NCBI RefSeq assembly: GCF_006345825.1
Contig: NZ_VCIX01000092.1
Location: 62,001 to 126,000, forward strand
DNA: 64,000 bases
Direction: 5' to 3'
Origin: Paenibacillus paridis
GTDB taxonomy: Bacteria > Bacillota > Bacilli > Paenibacillales > Paenibacillaceae
Shown here: piece by piece, positions 1 to 9,384 of the stretch
Numbering within the stretch: the first letter of the stretch is position 1
Layout: the number at the start of each line of letters is the position of its first letter
Notes under the pieces: generated by a model
What the model saw: only the letters and a program-made list of their open reading frames with translations
Databases searched by the model: none
What the model was told of the DNA's origin: nothing
Translations under genes and position numbers: made by a program

Positions 1-2
1 AG

Positions 3-77
3 CGGCTGGGGCATCCTATTTTAAAGGGAAAAGATACCGTCAGCCAGACCGAGATCAAGCAAGCGGTTCATCGTTAA
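3..77 (+). CDS. C-terminal tail of a CDS truncated by the window start
   Basis: Frame 3 is open from the first base and ends at TAA 75-77. It would encode a tail ending DTVSQTEIKQAVHR, with charged, helix-like composition typical of a protein C-terminus. The other two forward frames also stay open briefly and are less protein-like. The family cannot be told from 24 residues. It may be the end of a gene belonging with the sugar ABC module that follows, but that is only inference from position. Confidence 0.35.
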   Translation, partial: RLGHPILKGKDTVSQTEIKQAVHR

Positions 78-237
78 CTTCTTAAATAAGCCGCATATCC
101 GCCTTAAAAAACTTCATTTCACGTGTCGACTTTTGATGATAATCTTAGAACATGGAACGGGGTTGAACAAGGGTGGTGCGCACATCTTGCAGGTAGCTCC
201 TCTAAAAAACGCAGATACTAAAGGGAGGTCCAAGTAA

Positions 238-1584
238 ATGGCTAAAAAACCATTACTGAAATTCGCTTCAATTATTATGGCTTTATCCCTAGTTCTTACG
301 GCATGCGGCGGAAACAACTCTAACAACGGCAATGCGGGAGCAAGCAACAGCCCGGACAACAAGGGTACGGCTACGGATGCCCCGAAGGAAGTCAACTTTA
401 CCATTGCTTATGCAACAGGAGATCCGTCAACGAAAAAAGCAATTGAAGCGACGATCGATGCTTTCACTGCAAAAAATCCGAATATCAAAATTACGAATTA
501 TAGTGAAACAACATCCGCCGCATACTTAGATTGGCTGAAAACAAAAGACGCTGTCGGCCAATTCCCAGATTTGGTCGAAATGCGCGACACGAAAGTGTTC
601 GCAGACGCCGGCAAAATCGTGGAGCTGCCTGAGGATCTTCGCAGCTTGTTCAAAACATTGCCGGAATATAACGGGAAAATATATAACGCTCCAATATCCG
701 GCGGCACACCTCAAGGGATCATCTACAGCAAGAAAGCGTATGCTGACGCTGGAATTACCGAGTTGCCCAAAACCTATGACGAGTTCCTTGCTATTCAGGA
801 AAAATTGGCTGCTACCGGCATTTCACCGATTGTAGTCGGAGGCAAAGATATTTTCCATATGGGCTTCTGGACCAATTTCTTTATCATGAACGAGGTGTAC
901 TCGAAGGATCCGGATTGGAACTCGAAGCGTACAGCGAAAACAGCAAGCTTCACGGATGCAGGCATGGTACAAGCGATAACCGATTACAAAGATTTATTTA
1001 GCAAATATGTGGATAAAGGCTGGCTCTCCACGGCAGACAATCAAACGGCTTCCATTCTAGTATCAGGCAAAGCAGCCCAGCTGTTCTCCGGCCCTTGGAT
1101 GTTCGGTCAAATTGCGGAAGCAGACCCGAACTTTGAATTTGGTTTCTATGCGATACCGAATCGCGAAGGGAAAACGGTTGTTCTAGGCCTTCCAGGCTTG
1201 GCAGGATGGTCTTTGTCAGCGGAAGCGGCAAAAGACGCAGACAAAGTAGAAGCGATGAAAGCGTTCATTAAATTCTTCTTTGATCCAGAGCAATATGCTC
1301 CATACCTAGCGACTGTTAATGGACTTCCATCCACAGCGATTGAAGTATCCTATGAAACAGGCGAGCAAATGAAAGAGGTGCTCCGCTTGATCAATGACGA
1401 GACGGTCATCAAATCGCTCGCTATCAATAACTGGTACGGGGAAAATGCCATTCCGCCGCAATTCCGTAACTGGTTCTATAAGCTTCTTCAAGAGCTGGTT
1501 CTGAAAAACGGCGATGTAACGGACTATATGAAGCAGGCAGACACCGAGTATGACAGCAATGTCAAAGCCAATTTGCAGCAATAA
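238..1584 (+). CDS. Sugar ABC transporter substrate-binding lipoprotein (module A)
   Basis: Family 1 extracellular solute-binding protein (MalE/UgpB type), 448 aa. It should capture an oligosaccharide outside the membrane for the two permeases that follow. Residues 1-22 form a lipoprotein signal peptide with the lipobox LTAC and lipidation at Cys23, followed by an Asn/Gly-rich linker and a two-lobed binding domain. The ATG has a good ribosome site, AAAGGGAGG at about 221-229. It is the first gene of SBP-permease-permease-kinase-regulator. A stem-loop with a T-run lies just downstream and may keep SBP mRNA above permease mRNA. The ligand cannot be read from sequence; the neighbouring mannosidases make an oligosaccharide plausible. 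Confidence 0.9.
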   Translation: MAKKPLLKFASIIMALSLVLTACGGNNSNNGNAGASNSPDNKGTATDAPKEVNFTIAYATGDPSTKKAIEATIDAFTAKNPNIKITNYSETTSAAYLDWLKTKDAVGQFPDLVEMRDTKVFADAGKIVELPEDLRSLFKTLPEYNGKIYNAPISGGTPQGIIYSKKAYADAGITELPKTYDEFLAIQEKLAATGISPIVVGGKDIFHMGFWTNFFIMNEVYSKDPDWNSKRTAKTASFTDAGMVQAITDYKDLFSKYVDKGWLSTADNQTASILVSGKAAQLFSGPWMFGQIAEADPNFEFGFYAIPNREGKTVVLGLPGLAGWSLSAEAAKDADKVEAMKAFIKFFFDPEQYAPYLATVNGLPSTAIEVSYETGEQMKEVLRLINDETVIKSLAINNWYGENAIPPQFRNWFYKLLQELVLKNGDVTDYMKQADTEYDSNVKANLQQ

Positions 1585-1607
1585 GCGGCTTAGGCCGGAT
1601 GACAATC

Positions 1608-1645
1608 AAAGAGCGACCTCTGCCAACGCGGAGGTTCTCTTTTTA
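1608..1645 (+). terminator. Intercistronic terminator or attenuator after the module A SBP
   Basis: AAAGAG and ACCTC pair with GAGGT and CTCTTT around a 10-nt loop, with a small internal bulge, and run into TTTTT. It sits between the SBP stop and the first permease, so partial termination would give more SBP than permease transcript. Confidence 0.65.
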
Positions 1646-1675
1646 TCAAACCTTAGCAGGAAGTAGGAGAGAGCC

Positions 1676-2569
1676 ATGATTGCCAAGTCAAAGAAAAAGA
1701 AATGGACGAATTATGCAATTTGGTTTATATTGCCAGCCTTTATCGTATACACGGCTTTTGTCATCGTCCCTACTCTCAGCAGCGTGTATCTGAGCTTTAC
1801 GGCTTGGAACGGAGTAAGCGAAAAGATTCCTTATATCGGGCTTGATAATTTTGTTGAAATTTTCAAAAGTCCCCGTGTGCACAATGCTTTAAAAAATACG
1901 TTGATTCTAGCGGTTTCATTAGTACTCTTAGAAAATATTGTCGCTTTGGGACTGGCCATATTGGTAGATCAGGTTCGCTGGTTCCGTAATTTGTTCCGCA
2001 GCATCTTCTATTTTCCGGTATTAATGTCGGGTATTATTATGGGTTTTATATGGATGATTATTCTGAATTATAACTTTGGCGTTTTGAATCAATTGTTGGA
2101 AATGACAGGTCTCGGTTTCCTGAAGACAGACTGGTTAGGCAATCCGGATTATGCGTTAATCTCGATTATTCTATCCACCGTCTGGAAGGCAGCCGGTTAC
2201 TATATGGTGATTTACCTGGCAGGGCTTCAAGGCATTCCGCAGGAATTAAATGAAGCGGCCAGCATTGACGGTGCCAATCGCCTGCAGCAGTTCCGCCATA
2301 TTACGTTCCCTTTGCTGGCTGGCGCTACGACCGTTTGCGTCATGTTATCGATGATTGGGTCGCTTAAAGTATTCGACCAAATCGCGGTTATGACAGACGG
2401 CGGTCCGGGATTTGCTACAGAAACGTTGACCTATATTATTTACAAGGTCGGCTTTGGCGAATTGAGACAAGGCTTTGGTACGGCGCTTGCTCTTGTTCTG
2501 TTCATCCTCACCCTGGTCATCTCCTTGGTTCAAATTAAAGTGCTCCGCAAAAGAGAGGTGCAGATGTAA
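1676..2569 (+). CDS. Sugar ABC transporter permease, MalF/UgpA type (module A)
   Basis: Binding-protein-dependent transport inner-membrane component, 297 aa, with about six hydrophobic segments. The first starts near residue 12 (YAIWFILPAFIVYTAFVIV). The cytoplasmic EAA loop is visible as EAASIDGANRLQQF around residue 200; in this family it docks on the ATPase subunit. The ATG is preceded by AGGAAGTAGGAGAG. The stop lies one base before the next permease start, so the two are translationally coupled. No ATPase gene is present in the module, which is common for these Bacillales importers that share an MsmX-type ATPase encoded elsewhere. Confidence 0.9.
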   Translation: MIAKSKKKKWTNYAIWFILPAFIVYTAFVIVPTLSSVYLSFTAWNGVSEKIPYIGLDNFVEIFKSPRVHNALKNTLILAVSLVLLENIVALGLAILVDQVRWFRNLFRSIFYFPVLMSGIIMGFIWMIILNYNFGVLNQLLEMTGLGFLKTDWLGNPDYALISIILSTVWKAAGYYMVIYLAGLQGIPQELNEAASIDGANRLQQFRHITFPLLAGATTVCVMLSMIGSLKVFDQIAVMTDGGPGFATETLTYIIYKVGFGELRQGFGTALALVLFILTLVISLVQIKVLRKREVQM

Positions 2570-2570
2570 G

Positions 2571-3401
2571 ATGAAAAAAGAAATCAAGCCGATGGATGTT
2601 ATTACATTTGTTATTACGCTGCTTATAGCGGTCGTGTTCGCCTTCCCGATTTATTTCAACATCATGTCCGCATTCAAAAGCAATGCAGAAATTATGAAGG
2701 ATGCGATCTCATTTCCGAAGGAGCTTTATTTAGAGAGCTTTAAATACTTGCTGACGGAAACGAAATATCCCGAAGCGATGCTGAACAGCACCATTCTTAC
2801 GGTAAGCTCAATCGCTGTGATGGTGCTCGTCATTCCAATGGCCGCTTATGCCATCGAGCGAACAAACTCGAAATGGACAAACGCCGCGTTTACTTATTTT
2901 CTCTTTGGCATGATGATTCCGTTTCAGGTTTACATGATTCCATTGTTTAAGCAGCTCAAGCTGATCGGGCTTTTCGGCACGCTTACGGGACCGGTTCTGC
3001 TTTATATTTCCGGATCGATCGGATTTGGGGTCTTGCTCTATACAAGCTTTCTGAAAGGGATCCCCCGGGAGATTGAGGAGTCGGCAGAGATCGATGGCTG
3101 CTCCAGAACCGGGATCTTCTGGAAAATCGTATTTCCGCTGCTCGGTCCGGTTACCGCGAGCATGGTCGTGCTGCAGGGACTCGGCATTTGGAATGACTTT
3201 CTGATGCCCATGATGGTACTGCCAGCAGGCCAAGCCAAAACGATGATCGTAGAGCTGTTCTACTACGTTGGGGAGTTTTCATCACGCTGGGATATGATTT
3301 TCGCCGGAACGACGATGTCGTTGATTCCAGTACTGATTGCCTTTCTATCCCTGCAGAAGTATTTCGTCAAAGGCGTTTCGTCTGGCGCGATTAAGGGATA
3401 A
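2571..3401 (+). CDS. Sugar ABC transporter permease, MalG/UgpE type (module A)
   Basis: Second inner-membrane permease, 276 aa, about six membrane segments, with the EAA-loop variant EESAEIDGCSRTGIF and the C-terminal KGVSSGAIKG ending typical of MalG-type subunits. The reading frame is open further upstream, to 2475, but that would overlap the first permease by about 95 bases. The ATG at 2571 follows AGAGAGGTG and starts one base after the upstream stop, so it is chosen. It forms the channel with the preceding permease; substrate unknown. Confidence 0.9.
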   Translation: MKKEIKPMDVITFVITLLIAVVFAFPIYFNIMSAFKSNAEIMKDAISFPKELYLESFKYLLTETKYPEAMLNSTILTVSSIAVMVLVIPMAAYAIERTNSKWTNAAFTYFLFGMMIPFQVYMIPLFKQLKLIGLFGTLTGPVLLYISGSIGFGVLLYTSFLKGIPREIEESAEIDGCSRTGIFWKIVFPLLGPVTASMVVLQGLGIWNDFLMPMMVLPAGQAKTMIVELFYYVGEFSSRWDMIFAGTTMSLIPVLIAFLSLQKYFVKGVSSGAIKG

Positions 3402-3530
3402 GACCGTAATGATACTAAACGCAATAACCGATCAGCCGGAAGCTCCTCTTGAGGAATTTCCGGCTGTATCTATTGCGTCTCAATCGTCATGCTTGAGTTG
3501 TCTCCGCCTTAGGTTATGATAAGATAAGTA

Positions 3531-3545
3531 AGGGAAGCGTTTGCT
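3531..3545 (+). promoter_or_regulatory. cre-like sequence upstream of the module A kinase gene
   Basis: AGGGAAGCGTTTGCT differs from the cre consensus WTGNAANCGNWNNCW at one position, G in place of the first T. It ends 16 bases before the chosen kinase start and just before its ribosome site. CcpA binding here would link the sensor operon to carbon catabolite repression. One mismatch makes this tentative. Confidence 0.4.
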
Positions 3546-3561
3546 TAGGGGGAGCTTGCAG

Positions 3562-5343
3562 ATGAAAATATGGCGGCTTAGATGGAACAGCGTATTCGTA
3601 AAATTTTCGGTAGCCTTTATTTTAGTGGGGCTCATTCCATTATTCGCGCTCAGCTACTTTTCCGTTCAAACCTTTACGGGGCATGTCGAGCGGTATACGA
3701 ACGATAATTTGCGCCAGATGGTTCTCTACATCAGCTACAATCTGAATTCAGCCTTTAATAATTACAATGAGATTTCGATGCTGATGTACACCGGACGTTA
3801 TGATGGGATGCAGGACAGCTTCGCAGACAATCAGACCCGCAACGTCAATGAATTGGAGCAAATCAACACCGTACCGATCGATGCTTTTCTTAAAATGATC
3901 ATGTACAGCGACCGTTATATAGCAAGCGCTTATTTCGTCCGGGCGAAGGACGGCAAACTGTTCTATCAAACGAAAGAAAATAAAGTCATTATTTCCGAGA
4001 AGCTGCCCGTAGAGGACTGGATGAGCACGATGAAGGATGCTCCTACGGACTTGATGATTTATCCGACACATGAGGATTTTTATATATTTAATTCGCAGGA
4101 CAAGGTCATTACGATTGGGCGGAACTTAATTGATACTTCAGGCACGTTGTTAAAGGAGCCCAAAATCGTAGGCACCTTGTTCTTTGATGTGGACGCCAAA
4201 GTCGCCGACCAGTTTTTGCGGGAATTGAATTTAGGGGAGCAGGATGAGCTTTACGTGCTTGACGGCAACGAACGAGCCTATTTCAGCAACAAAGAACTAG
4301 CCTCTATTCAAACCCCTATCTCTTCCGAAGCAGATAAGGGCAAGCTTATTTTGAGCGAGGATATTCCATTCTTAAAGGGACAACTGCTGGTTAAATTCGA
4401 GAACGAAGAAATTTATAAGCAGCTTGGGACGACCAGCACGGCTGTATATATAGCGATCGGCATTTGCTCGCTTGTACTAATCATCATGGGCACCTGGTTT
4501 TCAAGAAGGCTTGCGGCGCCGATTCGAGGGCTGATCAAGCAGATGACCAAGGTGGAATCCGGCAATTTGGAAATTCAGATCGAAGTGAAAAGCAATGATG
4601 AAATGGGGAGGCTCGCGCATGGCTTCAACCGGATGGTCGATCGGCTGCAGGCATTTATTAATGAGGCCTACGTCGCTGAGATCAAGCAAAAGCAAACCGA
4701 GCTTAATGCGCTGAAGAGCCAAATTAGGCCCCATTATTTGTACAATACGCTGGAGGTCATTCGGATGAATGCCGTTCACAGTGACGCGGATGAGGTAGCA
4801 GATATGATTCTCTCGTTATCGAATCAGTTGAAGTATGTTATTGATTATGGCGAGGACTGGGTCACGATCCAGCATGAGCTAGATCATCTGAAAGATTATT
4901 TCTATATCATTCAGGTGAGGTTTGAGAACCGGTTCGAGCTCCGCTGCGATATTTCTGACCATATCAACAGGGATTGGCCAATCCTAAAGCTTTCCCTGCA
5001 GCCGATTGTCGAGAACGCCATTCAACATGGACTTCGCCCAAAAGGTAAAGGCACCGTTCAAATCTCTATCGAGCGTATCGAGGATAAGCTGGCCGTTACG
5101 GTCTATGATGACGGGATTGGCATGGACAAGGAAGAGCTTGATCGCTTGAATGCCTTGCTGGAGGATGAGGCGGCTCCTTCCAAAAATGTCGGCATCAAAA
5201 ACGTTCATGAACGAATCAAGTCGGTTTGCGGGGAAGGCTACGGCATTTCAATCAGCAGCCGTAGGCATGTGGGCACTTCGGTGCTGATGCTATTTCCGGT
5301 GAAGGAGGGGGTGCCGTATGATACGGCTCATTCTGGCAGATGA
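3562..5343 (+). CDS. YesM-type sensor histidine kinase (module A)
   Basis: Membrane sensor kinase, 593 aa. TM1 lies at about residues 10-35, then an extracellular sensor region to about 285, TM2 (TAVYIAIGICSLVLIIMG), a HAMP linker, and a His_kinase (LytS/YesM) dimerisation segment with the phospho-His in QIRPHYLYNTLE, about H391. The HATPase_c domain shows LQPIVENAIQHG and DDGIGM. A TTG at 3541 is in frame, but the ATG at 3562 is preceded by AGGGGGAG and is preferred. It overlaps the response regulator start by 26 bases, giving tight coupling. It probably senses the sugar or loaded SBP of module A and phosphorylates the next gene product. Confidence 0.9.
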   Translation: MKIWRLRWNSVFVKFSVAFILVGLIPLFALSYFSVQTFTGHVERYTNDNLRQMVLYISYNLNSAFNNYNEISMLMYTGRYDGMQDSFADNQTRNVNELEQINTVPIDAFLKMIMYSDRYIASAYFVRAKDGKLFYQTKENKVIISEKLPVEDWMSTMKDAPTDLMIYPTHEDFYIFNSQDKVITIGRNLIDTSGTLLKEPKIVGTLFFDVDAKVADQFLRELNLGEQDELYVLDGNERAYFSNKELASIQTPISSEADKGKLILSEDIPFLKGQLLVKFENEEIYKQLGTTSTAVYIAIGICSLVLIIMGTWFSRRLAAPIRGLIKQMTKVESGNLEIQIEVKSNDEMGRLAHGFNRMVDRLQAFINEAYVAEIKQKQTELNALKSQIRPHYLYNTLEVIRMNAVHSDADEVADMILSLSNQLKYVIDYGEDWVTIQHELDHLKDYFYIIQVRFENRFELRCDISDHINRDWPILKLSLQPIVENAIQHGLRPKGKGTVQISIERIEDKLAVTVYDDGIGMDKEELDRLNALLEDEAAPSKNVGIKNVHERIKSVCGEGYGISISSRRHVGTSVLMLFPVKEGVPYDTAHSGR

Positions 5344-6910
5344 TGAACCCATTATTATAAAAGGACTGCGAAAGCTAATCGATTGGGAATCGTTCGGCAT
5401 GGAAATTGTCGGACAGGCGTATGACGGGAATGAACTGATGGCGCTGATCGAGGAGCGGAGTCCTGACTTAGTCATTAGCGACATTAGCATGCCTCACCGA
5501 ACGGGAATCGACATCATTAAAGAAATTAAACAACGGGGATTGCCGGTTAACGTTATTTTTATAAGCGCTTATCAGGAGTTTTCTTATGCTAGGGACGCAG
5601 TGGCATTCGGGGCTATCGATTATTTAGTGAAGCCTGTCGTCAAGCAGCAGCTGGAGAGTGTGCTGGACAAAGCCATTTCCCTTATTGCCGAGCATAATGA
5701 GGAGCAGAAGCGCAAAGGGAAGCTGCAGCTTCTGGAGCGAAAGAGCCGGCATGAGGAGATGCAGGAAGCGCTAATCAGGCTAACGGAAGGGAGCTTGTCT
5801 CCGGGGGCAAAATCGTTTCAAGAAACGGAGGCGCAGCTTCTTGGCCCTCTCTATACAGCATTGATCGTGGAGGTTGAGCGGCAGAAGGAAGATTCGGACC
5901 GCTGGACGGACAAAGAAAACAAGCTGATCGAGTTTGCCATAGGGAACGTGCTACAGGAAACGATAACGGAAACGGCAATTGGGTATGCGTTCATGAAGGG
6001 AACGCAGCATGTGATTATTGCCAGCCACAAGGAGAAGGACGAGACGATTATGCTGGCCGAGGATACGCAAAGCAAAATCGAAACGTTTCTGAAGTTAAAG
6101 GTTTCGGTTGCACTGAGCCGGCCGGTAAGTGAGCTGGTGAAGCTTGCAGAAGCTTTTCGCGAGGCGGAGCACGCGATGGAAATGAAATATTTTCTCGGAT
6201 TAAACCGCGTGTTGCGTTACGTGCCGCCCGTGCAGCCGCATTCCTTCGACAAGGAGCTTTATGATTTGCAGTGGGACGTTATACGCAGGATGACGGGCAA
6301 GCCATGGCCGGAGGTAGAAGCCGGACTTGGCATCTGGCTTGCTACGATTAAGAAAGAAACGTACGGCAACCGGCCGCTTGCGGTATCCACCTGCTTCTCA
6401 TCGGTGTCTTTTATTATCCAAGAGCTCGCCAAATCAGGCGTGCGCCTATCAGAACGTGCCTTGGATAAGGGGGAGCTGCAGCAGCGGTTGGCATCCTTCG
6501 AGACCTTCGACCGGATGGGGACGGAAATTACAGGCGTATTCGAGAAAACATACTTGGAAATGGACGGTGACTCCGGCAACAAGGAGAAAATCGTATTGGC
6601 TAAAATCAAGCAATTCATTGATGAGCATTATAGCGAGGAAATTACGCTTGAATCGATGGCGAGCATGGCGTTCATGAATCCCTATTACTTCAGCAGCTTC
6701 TTTAAGAAGCATACCAAACAAAATTTCAAACAATACGTGACGGAGGTCCGGATGAAGCATGCCACAGATATGCTGAGTCTGACGGACTTGATGGTCTACG
6801 AGATTGCAGAGAAGGTGGGCTATAATAATGCCCGCCATTTCAGCGATATGTTCAAAAAGACATACGGCAAGCTGCCTAACGATTATCGGCAGGATAAGAA
6901 AAAAATATAG
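5318..6910 (+). CDS. YesN-type response regulator with AraC DNA-binding domain (module A)
   Basis: Response regulator of 530 aa. The receiver domain covers residues 1-120, with acidic pocket D8/D9, phospho-acceptor D55 in LVISDISMP, and the conserved Lys in LVKPV near residue 105. A poorly conserved middle region follows. The C-terminal AraC/XylS double helix-turn-helix (about 425-525) includes AEKVGYNNARHFSDMFKK. It overlaps the kinase gene. By family knowledge it should activate the transporter operon when phosphorylated by its kinase. A terminator follows at 6948-6992, closing module A. Confidence 0.9.
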   Translation: MIRLILADDEPIIIKGLRKLIDWESFGMEIVGQAYDGNELMALIEERSPDLVISDISMPHRTGIDIIKEIKQRGLPVNVIFISAYQEFSYARDAVAFGAIDYLVKPVVKQQLESVLDKAISLIAEHNEEQKRKGKLQLLERKSRHEEMQEALIRLTEGSLSPGAKSFQETEAQLLGPLYTALIVEVERQKEDSDRWTDKENKLIEFAIGNVLQETITETAIGYAFMKGTQHVIIASHKEKDETIMLAEDTQSKIETFLKLKVSVALSRPVSELVKLAEAFREAEHAMEMKYFLGLNRVLRYVPPVQPHSFDKELYDLQWDVIRRMTGKPWPEVEAGLGIWLATIKKETYGNRPLAVSTCFSSVSFIIQELAKSGVRLSERALDKGELQQRLASFETFDRMGTEITGVFEKTYLEMDGDSGNKEKIVLAKIKQFIDEHYSEEITLESMASMAFMNPYYFSSFFKKHTKQNFKQYVTEVRMKHATDMLSLTDLMVYEIAEKVGYNNARHFSDMFKKTYGKLPNDYRQDKKKI

Positions 6911-6947
6911 TCAAAATGTTTGTTATTATTATCTTAATTTTCCTATA

Positions 6948-6992
6948 AGTGCTGTTCCTGAAGGCTATATCCTGGGATCAGTGCTTTTTTTT
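6948..6992 (+). terminator. Rho-independent terminator closing module A
   Basis: AGTGCTG pairs with CAGTGCT through two G-U pairs. A long loop separates the arms, and eight Ts follow. Confidence 0.6.
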
Positions 6993-7097
6993 GTATAAAA
7001 ATGTATAGAATTTTGTATGAAAAAGGGAAGTTTATTGCATCGACCCCAATGATACACTTCGTTACATTTGAATTATTCTATGAAGTGGGGTGAGTGC

Positions 7098-9272
7098 ATG
7101 ATTAAAATTTTTTTTCGAGAAGACCAAGGACTTTTCCCACAATTGCAATGGGAAACTGCGGGTGGGCAGCAAGAGATTACCGTTAAACAGCCGATAATGG
7201 CTCGTTATTTAGATCAGACGACAGTCTCGATGAACTATCAGCATGTTCGTCAGCTGTCTGCCGAGGAATGGCAGGCTGAAGCTGAATGGACTCACGCAGG
7301 CTATGCCTATACGATTAGCGACCGCTGGGCAGCAGAGGCTAACGGGGTTACCCTGCATCGAAGTCTCAAAGCAGTTGAAACAGCGGCAGGAGCCAAGCCA
7401 AATGGATTGCAGCTTCAGCTTCGAGCAGGATTGACGGATTCGGGGGAATGGAGATTTTGCGCGCCTGCAACCCACTATTCGGAGCCCGGACCGCTGGCTT
7501 CGTTCACCGAGGCCAAATCCTATATGGATGACCGTCTAACGTATCCGGTTATTATAGGCTACCGCCCAGAAAGACTGGAATCTGTATCGTTTGGCCGGGT
7601 TAAGCTGCCGGAGGTGACGAATAAGCCGCGGCGGACGGCTGCTAAGGAGAATCGGTATTTGCAGGAAACGGAAGTCGGCTCACTTGGTTATGCGGTGGAA
7701 GGAGGAAAGGAGCTGTTTCTGGAAGCTTTCTGGCCCTATCATGAAGGCGACCGCAGCGTAGCGCTAAATGCGAGCCGAACGCCTGTATCCGCGTTTTATC
7801 CGCTTGAAGGGGAGTCGCTGGAGATGGAATTGGCTTATGACCTGCGGATAAGCAGTGCGGAAAATTTCGCAGACGCGGTGTATTCCACTTTCAAAACGTA
7901 TGCCGAGCTGCAACAGACGAAGCCAGCAAGACTTCCCTTTACGCTTGTAAAATCAATGGAGTATCGCAATGTTTCCTTGCGCAACAGCTACCGGGAGCTT
8001 TCGAATGGAGTGGCGGGATTCTTTTTCCACTTTGATCCTAGACATGGATACTTATCCGAGCCTTCGGGCTTCGGTACATCGTTTAATAATATTCCTCATG
8101 AATCTTACACTCGCATTTTGGAATATGGGTTCACAGGGCGGCAAATCAATACGGCCTATTTGCTTGCCAAATCCGATGGTGGCGAATGGTTGGAGAAAGG
8201 AAGAAGGGTTACCCAGTTTTTCGTTGATCGGCTGGCCACCCCCTCGGGGTTCCTCTATTCCTTATTCGATATCGAGAAGGACAAGCCGTTTGCTTCCTTC
8301 GGCGAAGCGGGCGCTCCCAAGCTTCATTATATTTCCCATGGCGATATTCCGGGAAACTATTTGCGTACGATGGTTGAGCCAGCGTTCGACCTGCTGTTAA
8401 ACTATCAGCTTTACTCATCGCAAAATAGCGAACAACCCTCATGGTGGGAAACAACCGAACGTTTTGCACGCTTCCTGCTGGATCATCAGAACGATGATGG
8501 CTCGTGGTACCGTGCATACGAACCGGATGCCAAACCGCTTAAAAATGCGGAAGGATTTGGCCATAACGAGTTTTCATCAAAATCGGCGAGCTCGATTCCC
8601 ATTTTATATCTTATTGCCATGGGAAATGCTTCAGGCGAGCACGGGCGGCCATACCACGATGCCGCAAGAAGAGCAGGAGATTATGTTCTAACGACCTACG
8701 TGCCGCAGGATTGTTACTTGGGGGGCACGCTCGACAATCCGAACGTGATTGATAAAGAAGCTGCGCAATATACAATGGCAGCTTTATACGGCTTGTATAA
8801 ACTGACGGGTGAGAAAAGATATTTGCAAGGCGCGGTCAGAGCAGGTAAAATATTTATCTCTTGGAATTATATTTGGAATGCTCCTCATTTTTCGGGCACA
8901 GAGCTTGCTAGAGTCCAATTTCAAACGGTTGGCATGGGCGGCATCAATTCCATATGGGGGGGCGGGGTTGTTGATATCTACTCGCTGTTCCACTTAGAAG
9001 AGCTGGACGGCTTAGGAGCAGAGGCAGGAGAACTGTTTTTCCGCTCCATGGCACAATGGATTGCGATTGGTACGCAGCAGCTGCTGTCTCATCCGGGAGA
9101 CTTAATGGGCTTTACCGACTTAGGCATGCAGCCGGAAGGCTTTGGCATTTGCAACCAAGGCATTGACGAGGGGATGATTGCCAAAGGCGACATTTGGGGG
9201 ACTTTAGGCTGGATTTATTCTGCTGGAATTTATGGATTAGGCAAATATTTGGACAATCGAAACGAGATCTGA
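7098..9272 (+). CDS. Cytoplasmic (alpha/alpha)-toroid enzyme, probable glycoside hydrolase of unrecognised family
   Basis: Protein of 724 aa with no signal peptide. The N-terminal 250 residues are beta-rich. From about residue 300 the sequence has repeated helical hairpins with aromatic and acidic loops (ARFLLDHQNDDGSWYRAYEP, YTMAALYGLYKLTGEKRYL, QGIDEGMIAKGDIWGTLGWI), as in six-hairpin glycosidases. I do not recognise a defined CAZy family. The frame opens at 7068, but the ATG at 7098 follows GTGGGGTGAG and is chosen. It lies alone between modules A and B in the same direction, so it probably processes a carbohydrate imported by one of them. An epimerase or lyase on the same fold cannot be excluded. 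Confidence 0.7.
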   Translation: MIKIFFREDQGLFPQLQWETAGGQQEITVKQPIMARYLDQTTVSMNYQHVRQLSAEEWQAEAEWTHAGYAYTISDRWAAEANGVTLHRSLKAVETAAGAKPNGLQLQLRAGLTDSGEWRFCAPATHYSEPGPLASFTEAKSYMDDRLTYPVIIGYRPERLESVSFGRVKLPEVTNKPRRTAAKENRYLQETEVGSLGYAVEGGKELFLEAFWPYHEGDRSVALNASRTPVSAFYPLEGESLEMELAYDLRISSAENFADAVYSTFKTYAELQQTKPARLPFTLVKSMEYRNVSLRNSYRELSNGVAGFFFHFDPRHGYLSEPSGFGTSFNNIPHESYTRILEYGFTGRQINTAYLLAKSDGGEWLEKGRRVTQFFVDRLATPSGFLYSLFDIEKDKPFASFGEAGAPKLHYISHGDIPGNYLRTMVEPAFDLLLNYQLYSSQNSEQPSWWETTERFARFLLDHQNDDGSWYRAYEPDAKPLKNAEGFGHNEFSSKSASSIPILYLIAMGNASGEHGRPYHDAARRAGDYVLTTYVPQDCYLGGTLDNPNVIDKEAAQYTMAALYGLYKLTGEKRYLQGAVRAGKIFISWNYIWNAPHFSGTELARVQFQTVGMGGINSIWGGGVVDIYSLFHLEELDGLGAEAGELFFRSMAQWIAIGTQQLLSHPGDLMGFTDLGMQPEGFGICNQGIDEGMIAKGDIWGTLGWIYSAGIYGLGKYLDNRNEI

Positions 9273-9384
9273 TTTGAATAGATTTTCGAACGAGATCAGA
9301 CAGATTCTTGCATGTTTCCAAATCTAGCAATTTGTTACGCTAAAGAAGATAATGGAAATAGAGAAGAAGGGGAGGGATTTTTGC

